Positions 45,478 through 57,147 of a stretch of 64,000 nucleotides of DNA are shown piece after piece (the first letter of the stretch is position 1; each line of letters starts with the position of its first letter). Below the pieces are notes generated by a model. That model searched no databases and was not told where the DNA came from. It was given only the letters and a program-made list of their open reading frames with translations. Source of the stretch: Annona cherimola (taxonomy: Eukaryota > Streptophyta > Magnoliopsida > Magnoliales > Annonaceae); contig CM059972.1 of NCBI GenBank assembly GCA_030490835.1, forward strand, positions 40,031,452-40,095,451, in the 5' to 3' direction. The translations under genes were made by a program, and so were the position numbers.

Positions 45478-48400
45478 TGTGGCGCCCCAAACCGAGCGTC
45501 ACATCCTAGCCCTTACCTCAAGATCGGATTGATTGGTAAACGTGATCAGGATTGTTGCCCTGTCACACGGCGGGATTTATCAGATGTTTATCCTGTTAAG
45601 TATGGTCATGTAACAATTCATATAACACCTCATGTTCTCATAATTTCATTTTCATACATTTCTAAAACATTTCAATCCATTCATTACATACAAACATGAC
45701 GTTCAGTGACATTTCATCTTTTGCCTAAATCAAATGTCACTGCATATACATATCATAGTCATCCATACCAAACATTCGAATAGTTTACATCTATTCAACA
45801 TAAAACACTGCATATAGTTTTACAATCCTTTCACATCAGTTTCATAATATGAATTTCTATAGATTCCCTAAGTCGGCGCTTGCTCCTTTGCCATGTCTTG
45901 TCCATCACCTGTCTTTGGGTTTGGAAAATGAAAACGTGAGTCGAAACTCAATAAGCAAGTTATTTGCAATTTTCAGGCAAATCATTTCAGGCAACATTTT
46001 TCATTTAAAATTAACTTGGAAAGCATCTTACACCTTATCCAAAGGTATATCTTGAAAACATGAAATCCTGTACCCATCACGGGTCTCATATGCATAATGC
46101 CATATGAAAAACATGAACATGAACATCATATCTCCCTTAGGATGGAAGCTAGCCAGGCGACCATCCGTCACGTTAACTCTCATTTCAGAGAGGGCGCCGT
46201 CGGCCGTTGGCCATCGGCCTATTACAAGCGACTTGGTCACACCAAGGGGGGACAATCGTTCCGCTTACACCCTTCAAGTGGACCTAGTATCCTGTGCACA
46301 TGAACTTTTCATAAATTCATCTTTGACATGCTAGCATGATTTTTCAATCGTAAACATCAAACCACATCATTTTTCCACAACATTTATAAAAGAAACATTT
46401 CATAACATTTCATTTGAAATAAAATATCATTTCCATATCATTTTGCTAAGGGATGGCCATCCTTAAACCCATTAGAAACATTTCATAGTTTCATCAAACA
46501 AGTTAGAATACAAATTGCATTTATGGAAACAATTTAGAAAAGCAAAAATCCTTTAGAAAATTTGCTTACTTACCTGAAGCTCTTAGCTTTCCATCACCTC
46601 TTTCTCTTTGCCTTTGCCTACATGAAAAATAATATGATTCTTCATTTATTTCTTTTTCTTCATATTTCCTTGAGTTTTCCAACCCATTCCATATACACAC
46701 ATCATTATTTGACTTCATAAGTTATCATACACATATATGACTCATTTTGCACCCATCAGCATAATTTACACACATTCGGCTATCATACAACATAGCATAT
46801 ACATATAACCCTAAAATTAGGGTATTCATTTCAATATCATAAAATTCATTCCATAAACATCATTCGTAGCTTTATTAAGCTTACTTTTCCATTTTTCCCA
46901 TTTTTCCACACTACATCCATCGGTGCTTGCTTCTGCGTACATATCATTGCCTTAGCTTCATAAATCAAATTCCAAATTTTGGAATTAATATCATACCATC
47001 TCAAACAGATACATAAACATGGGATTCATCTCAATTTCATGCATTTTTGCATAAAATCACTTTTCATGAGTCATTCATCACCTATTCACTTTTATCCCGT
47101 CACATAAGCTCATTTAGCACATAATCATAATGCATTTCATAAAATTTATAAACTCATAAATTTAATCCATTTTTCAGCGGGTTAATTACCCTTAATTAAC
47201 ACTGCATTCAGGGTATTTTTATGAGATTTAAATCCATTCACCCATAGGTTTCCAAAACAGCAAGTTTGGAACTCGTTTTTCACCTGTTTTACGCGTCTTT
47301 CGACACTTAACCCTATGCAGTCATATAATTTCGAATTTCCAGCAATAAAATCTATTTTTCCTCATCCATATTTAGGGATTTAACACACAATTAACATCCA
47401 TGCATTATCATTTCTCAAAACAGCAAGTTACCCTCACGTTTTGAGACCTGTTTCACGTTGGTTTGACGTTCTTTCATAAAATTCATAAAAATCAGTTCTA
47501 GGGTTTGTTTTCCCAAGTATTTTGGGGCATCCCTAATACCTTAAATTTAGGGTATTTTACCCTACATAATATGCTTAAATCATGCAAGCCCATTCCCATA
47601 ACATTTTCAACATAGAAACTACGAAATTAAGTCAAAATCACCGTTTTGCCTTTCATAACTTCAAAATTTCATCACTTAAGCATAAACTCTCATATTTTTG
47701 GCATAAATACATGATTCATAGCTTAATCAAAACATCAAATCAAAACAGCAACATGTCTTGGAGATTTAGGGTTTTACAACTTGAATTTTCCATTTAATAC
47801 ACATGCTTATCTTCATTTCCATCAATCTTAACTTAAAAATTCATACTTAAAACTTAATACCCAATCTATATTCATGCAAAGGCATGTTGAAAAATAATTT
47901 TACAGATTATTTAAGCATGTTTTTCATTTCCAAGTTTTGAGTTTAAGAACTCAAGTTAAACAACTTAAAATCATCACATACTTACTTGATTTTGAGCCAA
48001 CTCAAACTCCAATCCTTGAGATGCTTTTCCTCCAAATTTTTCTTTCTTTTTACCTTGATTTTCTTCCTATTTTTCTGGGTATTAGGGGACGTGAGTTTCT
48101 GCGTTGGTTTGGGTGAAAAACCAACTTTTGGAGATTTTCCAAATCCTTCTCCAAGTGATCGTGCATGGGATATAAGAGCTGGATTTTTTTCCAGCTGTGG
48201 GGCCCACTTTTTGCTGCAATTCCACACCCCTTAAATGCACCCTTATCTACCATATGAGGTGGGTAATTCTCAGCCAAGTAAAATTGCATTTTACCATTTA
48301 CCAAAAATCACAAATCTGCATCATCTTTGACCGTCCAATGCATCTCCATTTCACGTCCAGATTTGCATTCATTTTTCCATTTTTATTTTATGTAAAAATG

Positions 48401-49489
48401 TGGGTAATTTATACCTCTAATTACCCTTTAATTAATGCATTAATTTTATGCAAATAAATTTAACAAATATTGCAGCAACTTAACACCAAAAATCACATTT
48501 TTCTCCACCATAAGCTGTCCACGTTTTCAGCAGTATATACCTTCCTTTTTCCATTTTTTAATTGCTGAAAATCTCCATTATTATATGCACATATCATGTA
48601 CTTACATCCCTGCAACATTTAGGCATTTTTAAGAAATTAAAAAAAATCAAAAATTGGCCACCGAGCAGCCCTTGGACGTCCCTCATGGCCACCTTGGCTA
48701 CCTCCACCTAGCTTCATCATTCCATGCATTGATTGAATGGATAATTCCCATATTTATGCTTTTTTAATAATTACATAAAATATCCAAAGAATGGCCTGAA
48801 ATTTTCCACCTCAAATTCCCTTTCCATCAAGCATTTATGTATGGTACTCTAGCATTAATGCCATGGTACTTTTGTGGAGCATAGGTCAAACTTGCTCACT
48901 TTTTTAATGCAGGAATTTTCCCAATATTTCATGCTTAATACAAGCCATCCAAAATAAATATCTCACCATTCCATTCAACCGTTTCAAATTTCAACTCAAT
49001 CCGAGTTTTCTAGCTCCCGATATAGCCGTTTAAAGTTAACGGTTGAAATGAACATATACTTAAAAATTCATAATTCTCATTTCATTAAGGATTTTCATAA
49101 TCCATTAATTCCATAATACCAAGCCCATCATTAACAATTTTTATTTCAAATTTCACTTAAATCCGCCTCATAGGCGTTGAGTTATGAATTTTTCAATATT
49201 TTTCTTCAAACTTGTCAATTTCCATATTAATCTCCATAATTCATTTTAAATAATGGAAAATGATTTTTCATGATATATTTGCGCATTTAAATTATACATA
49301 ATTCATTCTAAACCCATGGTCTTATTTAGGCTCAAAATGCTTAATCACATCATTAATGCTAACCCATAACCCTAATTGCGATAATTAACAAAAATTATAA
49401 AATACCTTCATAATTCCATAATTCATAAATAATCATCATATACATGTTTAATACATACATATGGGTCCTACATGGGTTAGGGTTTCACA
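45478..49489 (-). mobile_element. Solo LTR, 4.0-kb gypsy subfamily, minus
   Basis: On + it starts TGTGGCGCCCCAAACCGAG and ends AGGGTTTCACA, with perfect duplication TTTCA at 45473-45477 and 49490-49494. Minus-strand features: TTATATCC in the TATA position near 48170, donor CAA|GTAAGT (47981-47988), mini-exon 46574-46617 (44 nt) with CAG|GTAAGT, GC-rich module 46140-46280, U5 donor GAG|GTAAGG near 45510. Intact LTR termini suggest one of the youngest insertions. Confidence 0.93.
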
Positions 49490-52400
49490 TTTCAAGACTT
49501 AAATTTTAACAGTTTTTTAAGCCATAATTTCAAGCAACTAAACATGCTTTTATTAACCCAAATTTAGGGTATTATCACATATTTAAAATCCACAATTTAG
49601 TTTCTTCCAAAACAGCAACATTTTAAGCATGTAGGGTATCCATTTTACCCTATTTTGACGTGTCCATACTTATGTCCTTAAAATCAGATTTAGGGCAAAT
49701 CTTTCTAATCCCTTTTGGTAATTCGAAGTACCCTAATCCTAGGGTAATTTACCCTCCATAACATTTATAAATTATTTATTTACAAACAACAACAAAATCC
49801 ATATGTAAGGTACCCATTTTGGCCCCTGTTTGGACATTCTATACATGTGCCCTAAAAAGTCAGATTTAGGGCAATCTCATCCAACCCACTTAGGACGTCC
49901 AAAGGGTCCTTAATTTAGGGTACTTTATCCTACAATCATCCATAAACCATTTAAGCTTCTCTTTGCATCATTTTTAACATAAAAATGGAAAAATCGAGTA
50001 TTTTATGAAGCCCTAAGTTCCATTTTTGCTAAAATCATTAACAAATGACCAAATCAATATATGTAATCCAAAAGAACATAAATTACATCCTAATGATCAT
50101 GCTTAAACCACACAGAAACTTGATTTAGGGTTTTGAGAAATTCCAAGATAGATTTCTTCTCAAAAATCAACCCTAACATTCCTTTTAACTCTCTTAAACT
50201 CTTGATGTCATTTGTACCATTCAAAAATCATTCAATACCTTCATCAAGGCATCATAACTCATCATTTAAGAGTTCATTATGAATCATATTTACGACTTAT
50301 AATTTGAGAGAGGAAATCTTGATTTAAATGATTCAAAACCTAAGTTTCACTTACTTGAATTAAATCCAACTTGAATCCAACCTTCTTAGCTTGGTTCTTG
50401 TGGAACTCAGAAATTTGGAGATTTAAACAATCTCATTAAATAAATTAATAAGGGTTATACAAACCCAAATATGAATAATTAACCCTAAGTGGTTGAAAAT
50501 TTATTTAAAAAATCCGTAACTTGTAAAATACAAGTCAGATTAACGTGAAATTTGGATGGTAGATTTATTTTAATATATTCTACCCAATGGGGGGATTAAA
50601 TTATAAATTTCAGTATTATTAAGGATGGTTAAGTAAGAAGTGAAATCAGGGTTAATTTCTAAATAGAAAGTGCCTAGAGAATGCTGACGTGGCAAAAATT
50701 AATTTCCATGTCATTTTGGAAATTCAAAAATATGATTAAATTAGAAATTTTTTAGGAAATTCATATCGGCAATGTTGAAGTCCGATTGAGATGAAAATTT
50801 AAGGGTAACTTGATCATGAGATAACTTACATAATCAATGGTGGAAATTTTAAAATCTTGAATAAAATTATTATTATTATAATTAATTGATGAATTAACTT
50901 CAAAATTCAATAACTCAATCTATAATGATTATTTTAAACTCAAAATTTTTATGGATAACTATGATAATATGTTTTATACTATATCCCATTTAAGATTATC
51001 AAAATCTAGTGCATTATGCTTAATCGCTTATGGATAATTAAGGGTTAATCGTAATTATCAATAAATAAATAAATAATTTCAAAAGTCAAGTGATTTTGAC
51101 TTTCTCCAAGGGACCACTGGGGTCACATTAGAGTGGGCTAAGAGTGGGCTATGAGGTTCATTAGCATTAATTAAAATAAAAAAAATTACAAAGTCAACAG
51201 CCCATAAAGTGGATGTGCAAGGGGTTGTATGCACAGTTTTCAATCCATTTTTTTATATTTAAAAAAAATCCGAAAATATATGATAATTGGGATATGGGAT
51301 AAGGAATGTCCTATGTGAAATTTTGACAGCCAAAATAATTAAGAAAATACGAAAAACAGGGCTGCTAATTAGGGTTGACTAAGTGGACAGCTTTATTTAA
51401 AAGCTGGATATAGTTGTGGAAAAAAAATCCGAAATTAATATTAAATGGTTAAATATGTGGCTGAAAATTTTTAAGTAAACTATAGGGTAAATTTTCAAAA
51501 CTTTACCCTCCATTTTGGGTCGAAATTGTAAAGGAAAAATTGAAAAAGAAATGTGTATATAAGCAGGCAGTGTGGACGTTCCAGACTTCTGTTTGGGAGA
51601 ACAAAATAATAAAAAATAAAAGGGGCAGTGGCTGGAACGATCCAAGGGAAGAAAACATGAATAAAATAAGGGAATTTCAAGTGCCCAAAGGAGGGATTAC
51701 CAATTAATCAAGTAAGTATATGTTAATTTTGATTTTATACTTCAAATCTGGAAGTTATATGATGTTATAAACAAAAATATGAACGAAATCGTAAACGAAG
51801 GCTTTTCACCATGAAAATTTTTTTACAAGCTCATTATATTATTATTAAGGGACGACCAAAATTTAAGATTGAAATATTAAGCAAATTTCAAATTAAAAAT
51901 CCTATAAGATCAACCTAAACAGGATAGAACGGGTGACAGGATCAGCTGTAGTAAATGATTTTTAATAATTTTTGCAGAAGGATTTTATATATGAAGTTTT
52001 GATATGATGTATAAAACATCATGATTATAATACGAAAAAAATCAAAATTTATTTTTTGGTTATATTAGTATGGTTTATAATTCGCGTGATTAGGGCTGAC
52101 CCTAAACTCACAACACCGTCCAGCGCAGTGAAAATGCCAAAATAAATATATAATATTAATATTTCGTGATGAAATATTTATGAAGGTTAATTCATGTAAT
52201 TATTGATGTATTATAGAAAGTTCAAAATTAAATACCTTGATTTTGTTATAAATAAATATTTAGAGAAATCAGTACACCTGATTTCAGAATATGTGGACAG
52301 TTTGAGAAAAAATCAAAAAGAAATATAAAACCTATGTAGAAATGATCCAAATTGATATATATATATATGTTAGGAAAAAGTGTAATAAAGGATTAAGGAT

Positions 52401-52828
52401 AGCAATGGTGATTGATAATTGATGCTATCATATGTATATGGAGATAATGGGTAAATAAGAAGATGGAACTTAGTGAAAATAAGAAGACAATGGCTGTTTT
52501 GGAATTTAATAATAAGCTCCAGAATTTTTAATGGAATTTATTTTCATTATAATGTGTAAACAAGGTTTACAAAAGAGGTACAAATTTGTGATCACTAAGT
52601 GAGTGATTAAGTACCTAAGATGTGATTTTAGAAAACATAGATAAGGATATTAAAATGAATGAATGAATGATTGATATGTATAGGTTATTTGCTAAGTATA
52701 AGTACCCGACTTGAAGGATAAGTGGGTCAAGCTAAGTCCAAATGAATTTATGTAGGTTGAAAAACCTAAAAGATTTATGTATTTGAAGTTGATGTGAATA
52801 AATGAAATATTATTTTCATTTATTTAGG

Positions 52829-52874
52829 CAAAGACAAGGAAAAGAATGGAAGAAAAGGAATAAGGTGATCTCAG
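52829..52874 (+). other. Mini-exon-like block in the 5.4-kb LTR (46 nt)
   Basis: ATTTTCATTTATTTAG precedes GCAAAGACAAGGAAAAGAAT and the block ends TCTCAG|GTAAGC. Despite wide LTR divergence, the borders and purine bias match the 4.0-kb subfamily. Confidence 0.55.
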
Positions 52875-53984
52875 GTAAGCATGCGAACTTTTTAAAATAC
52901 TATTTTCTTTCTATGTGATTGATATGATTGAAATGTTTATATTTATATTTTAATGAATGGGCAAGCACAAGTTTTGAAAATGATGGCTTTAATGAAAAGC
53001 CACAAGTTTTGAAAAATGACGGCTTTAATGAAAAGTCGTAAGTTTTGGAAAAGAATGGCTTTAAGGAAAAGCTTCAAGATTTGCTTCATGGGAAACAAGC
53101 AATACGTTTTAAGATAAGAATTTTATCATCAGTGTTGCCAAAGATTGGCAATGCATTATGTTAATGGAATTGAGAATTTTTCTTATGAGTAAGCAAGTTC
53201 TCTATGATAATGTTTTCAAAGGATTTCATGTTTGATGCCGATGGTTTTAAGAATTTGCTTTTAAGCAAGCAAGTTTTTTATGATGTTATTTCAAAAGTAT
53301 TTTATAAGAAAAAGAGAATTTTACCCTTTTTCACAAAGCAACAAATGTAAATAAGTTTTGAATTTCTTTTATGATGTTTTATGATAAATAATTATGTTTA
53401 TGAAAGAAAAAGAAAATGAGAATTGATGTATTGATATTTAAATATAAACGATGATTTGGACATAGTCCATATGTTTTGAAATGATATTCAAAAAAATTTT
53501 GATTTCCTTTAGATAAGAAAATCTATGTTGAAAATGTCTTGAAAAATGTTTATACGGATGTATTGAAGGGGATTTAAGGATGACCAACCTCATATGTTAA
53601 TTTCATAAAATGGTTTGATTTCGGGTTGCTAAATGGTATGCAAAAGATTATGTTAGCCCCCTTATATAAAAATGGTATAATAGATAGGTGGACAATAATT
53701 TGATTATTAGGGTGGTTGAGAAGGGATAGCATAATTGCATAACTTTTGTGAGCAAAAGGTCCTGAAATGGAAACCAAGAAAATGTTAGAAAATATATGAT
53801 TTAATTTTGAAAATTCAAAGGTTTTGAAATTCTTTTATAAGGATTTTAAGATGTATTATTTTTCAAACATTTCAAATGTTTATCAAAATATTTTACTCAA
53901 AATATTTCTGAAAGAATTTAAGGAAGGTCTTTCTAAAATTAGATTTCAAATGACAACTTGTTTAAAGTGGGTGCGCTCGCTTTA

Positions 53985-54160
53985 CAAGTTGACACGGACT
54001 GCGGTCTGTGATGTGTTTTTTAAAACGATTTTTAAAGATATAGACTTCAGTCTAACATGTTTTGTGAGTATGGATGCAGACTGCAATCTATGATCCCAGT
54101 TTAAAAGGACACGGGCTGCGGTCTGTGATACTTTAAACCAAACAGACTGCGGCCTGTCAG
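53985..54160 (+). repeat. Array of GACTGCGGTC palindromes
   Basis: Copies near 53997, 54044, 54077, 54113 and 54143 (GACTGCGGTCTGTG, GACTTCAGTC, GACTGCAATC, GGCTGCGGTC, GACTGCGGCC), spaced 30-45 bp. Mirror of 6350-6535. Confidence 0.75.
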
Positions 54161-54659
54161 GATGATGTATGGTGCACCAGTACAAGAAATAGGCCGGTTG
54201 TAGAGCATGGTTGGGATGACCGGGGCCCACTCTACATAAAGCCAAGTCGCTAAGGGATGGCAGGAGTGCCAACGGCGCCCTCACTGAGATGGGAGCAGGA
54301 TGAATGAACAGTCATTTGGCTAACGTGCTGTTAAGGATTCTCTTTCAAAAGGTAGCATGATCACTTGCTAAGTGTCACTACTGAATGGAGAGAAATGCAA
54401 TTGCTAATGTTTTGTTTTTGAAAAGTCAAAGATTGGGACATGAAAGTATGTTTTTATGAAAGTTATCCTAAAGGGATTTTTATGAAATTATTATCCTAAA
54501 AATAGGGTGTTTTACATAAAAGTGTAAATAACAGGAATGAAAAGAAATATTTTTATGCAAATACATTTATGCAAATGCATTTATGAAAATGAATTATGTA
54601 TTTTATATGCCTTGTTTGTTATAAACAAGCCCCAAGGCGGGGATTATGAAAAGGATTTA

Positions 54660-55220
54660 TGTGAAACTTAGTTTTGGACATAAGAATGTCCATTTCCAAA
54701 GGATTAAATGGTAAATGTTTATGGACATGAGAATGTCCAATGCTCAAGTATTTTAATGGAATGTGTTTTAGGACATGTTAATGTCCATTATCAAAAAAAA
54801 AGTCATGCCAAAAATGTTTTGAGATATCAAATGTCTCTTAGCTAAAGGAATTTTATGATGGAAAAATATTTTTGGACATAAAAATGTCCTTTACCGAAAA
54901 GGCTTATGTGAATGATGTTTTAGGACATGAGAATGTCCTTCTGGCTAAAGGATTTAAGAAGAAAAATGTTTTGGACGTAGAACGTCCACTATTGAAAGAT
55001 GGTTTTATGTATACGTTTTGGAACATTAGAAATGTTCATACAAAACCAAAGAAAATTAATTAAAGAGGGTGAAACGCATATGTTTTGCCTTAACAAGCCC
55101 AGACGTGGCTTGTGAATGATTTTAATAATTATGTTTATGAGAATGTTCAAGAACATGAAATTGTCCTTATGAACAAGGGATTTTATGACAATGTTTTAGG
55201 ACATATGGATGTCCTCAAGT
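54660..55220 (+). repeat. Array of GGACATnnnAATGTCC palindromes
   Basis: Ten units near 54675, 54722, 54773, 54830, 54874, 54923, 54973, 55020, 55152 and 55199, with linkers of the type AAAGGATTTTATGAnnAATGTTTT. Changes in one arm are sometimes matched in the other, as in GGACGTAGAACGTCC near 54973. Mirror of 5290-5860; two units also occur near 16825 in another LTR subfamily. Confidence 0.78.
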
Positions 55221-57091
55221 AAAAAGGAGTTCAAGATGTTTATGAAAAAGGTTTTCAAGGAAGGCTTGCCCTAATGATAAAATGCTTGCTTACTGAGTTG
55301 TCACTCACGTTTTGTTTTCCCAAACCTTAGACAGGTGCCGGGAAACTCAGGAGGTTGCGAACCTAAGCAATGAAGAAAGGTACATGATGGTAGTCATGTG
55401 GGCTACAAGGAATGGGAAAGCATGGTTTAAGGTTCTAAGGTATGTTAATGTATATGTGAACTTATTTAGAATTATAAGTTCTATGTAATTTAATGATTGA
55501 ATGTACGTATGTAAGGAATGTAATTGCTATTGTAGAATAGTATTAAGAGATGCTATGAATGAAATTATGAAATTTTATTACAAGTGTAATGGTGCTTGTA
55601 TGATGAAAGATGTAGTGAGGAATGAAATGAATGATGATAGATAAAAGGAATGAATCGAAAAAAAATTTGGACAAGTTCCAATTAAGAACCCGCCGCGTGA
55701 TCAAGGCAACACTCCTTATTCACATTTACCAATCAATAAGGTCTTGAGGTAAGGAAGTGATGTCTCAGTTTGGGGCGCCACAGTTCTTCTTCTCTTTCTT
55801 CCCTTTTTTCCTTCTCTGTTTCTCCTCTTTTCTCCTTCTTTCCTTGCTGGTTTGGATGTCCAAAGCTTGCTCTCACTTAGAGATTTTTTTTGAGAATTTT
55901 TTTCTCCCCTTTCTCAAGTGAACGTCCCCATGGATAAGCCTCCCTTTTTATATTTTTAACCAGCTCATGGGACCCACTTTGCCATATTTCATGAGGGTAA
56001 TTTATTTCTCACTTATCCTTTGTTGACATGGCAATTTTATATCCAAGTAAAATACCCATTTAATATTTAACAAAAATCACCAAAATCAGCTCATCGATGA
56101 GGTGTATTGTTATCCACTAGGGGTGTCCCCTTGTAGCCTTGCTTTTTGACATTTTTGTGCCCATTTTTCCACACATTTAAATGTCCCATTACTTACCCTA
56201 GGTATTAGGCTACTTAGACATGTATTTTTGGAACTTTTAAAAATCCAAATTCCATGCCTTATCCACCCTTGGACTTCCCCTTTATATGACACCACATCTA
56301 TGCTCCATTTGAGCTACACTTAGGCCATTAAACCCATGCATTTAAACCCTCACTTTTCCATGGATTTGACCCTTAAATAATTTCAAAAAATTTAGCTCTA
56401 TTCACCTCCATTTGACACCTTTCATAGCATTAAACCAAGTCATTTAATTCAATTGCTTTTTAATAAATGCGATGGTACTCTAGTGTACACAAAGTCAAAG
56501 CTAGGCACTTTTTCCGATTAAGCATATTTCCATGGTAATTATCTTAATCCAATCTCTCCATATTTCATAATTTTATTCAATTGTTTCAAGTTTCATCTCA
56601 AACAGACTTTTCTACATCAAGTTATGATTCTTTGAAAATAACCTTAGAGAGTGAGATTGAAAACAAATAATTATCATCTTAATCCCGTCACATTAGCCTT
56701 AATCTAATCCACACATAGGGTTGAGCTCAAAGTCATGAGCTTACCTTTCAAATTTCATCTTCATTCGCCTTACAAGCGTCAAGTTACGAATTTTCTACAT
56801 TTTCAAACATAATTCAATAATTTTCATTTTAATTTCCATTAATTAAATCATGAAAATTAAAATAAATATTCATGCCACATTAGCATATTCTAATCCTCAT
56901 TATGCCCCTTTAGTCATCTTGACTCACATTGGGCTATGACAATTAATCTTAATCATCATTCCTAATTGCAAACCCTAATTGCAAAATTCATCAATTCATA
57001 AAAATCATCCATAAATCAATTAATTCATACATAAATCATCATTACACCTTAAATGCACTTATATGAGTCCTACTTGGGTCTGGGTATTACA

Positions 57092-57147
57092 ATCCTCCCC
57101 CTCTTATAATAGATTTCGTCCCGAAACCGTCTACTTTTGAAATAACT
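57092..57147 (-). other. Polypurine tract and 3' untranslated end of element 3
   Basis: ATCCTCCCCCTCTTATAATAG, reversed, is a purine tract beside the LTR, followed by TTTCGTCCCGAAACCGTCTA, which matches the bases between pol and the tract in element 1. TAACT at 57143-57147 is the target duplication of the next solo LTR. Confidence 0.85.

Larger units (their letters stand above)
50399..55782 (+). mobile_element. Solo LTR, 5.4-kb gypsy subfamily, plus
   Basis: Starts TGTGGAACTCAG, ends TTTGGGGCGCCACA, duplication GTTCT at 50394-50398 and 55783-55787. Contains TATATAAG at 51556, donor TCAA|GTAAGT at 51712, acceptor TTTATTTAG before mini-exon 52829-52874, donor CAG|GTAAGC, arrays of short palindromes (52960-53070, 53985-54160, 54660-55220), GC-rich module 54190-54320, acceptor-like GACAG at 55334, U5 donor GAG|GTAAGG near 55747. 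It is the inverted relative of 4705-9872. Confidence 0.93.
43707..57091 (-). repeat. 3' LTR of element 3, twice interrupted
   Basis: On the + strand it starts TGTGGCACCCCAGCCTGAG and ends GGGTATTACA next to the reversed polypurine tract. Without the two inserted LTRs it is about 3.98 kb, the same size as LTR A. Minus-strand features: TATA-like element near 55950, first donor near 50354, mini-exon-like block 44797-44837 with GAG|GTAAGC, GC-rich module 44395-44510, TTGAGTCTTGACTCA near 44190. The 50399 insertion sits in its leader exon and would have disabled its promoter. Confidence 0.85.

Noticed and set aside
55783..57091. Pyrimidine-rich start (CTTCTTCTCTTTC) as a separate gene promoter
   Set aside because: It is the reversed purine-rich leader of element 3's LTR, continuous with 50393 once the inserted LTR is removed.
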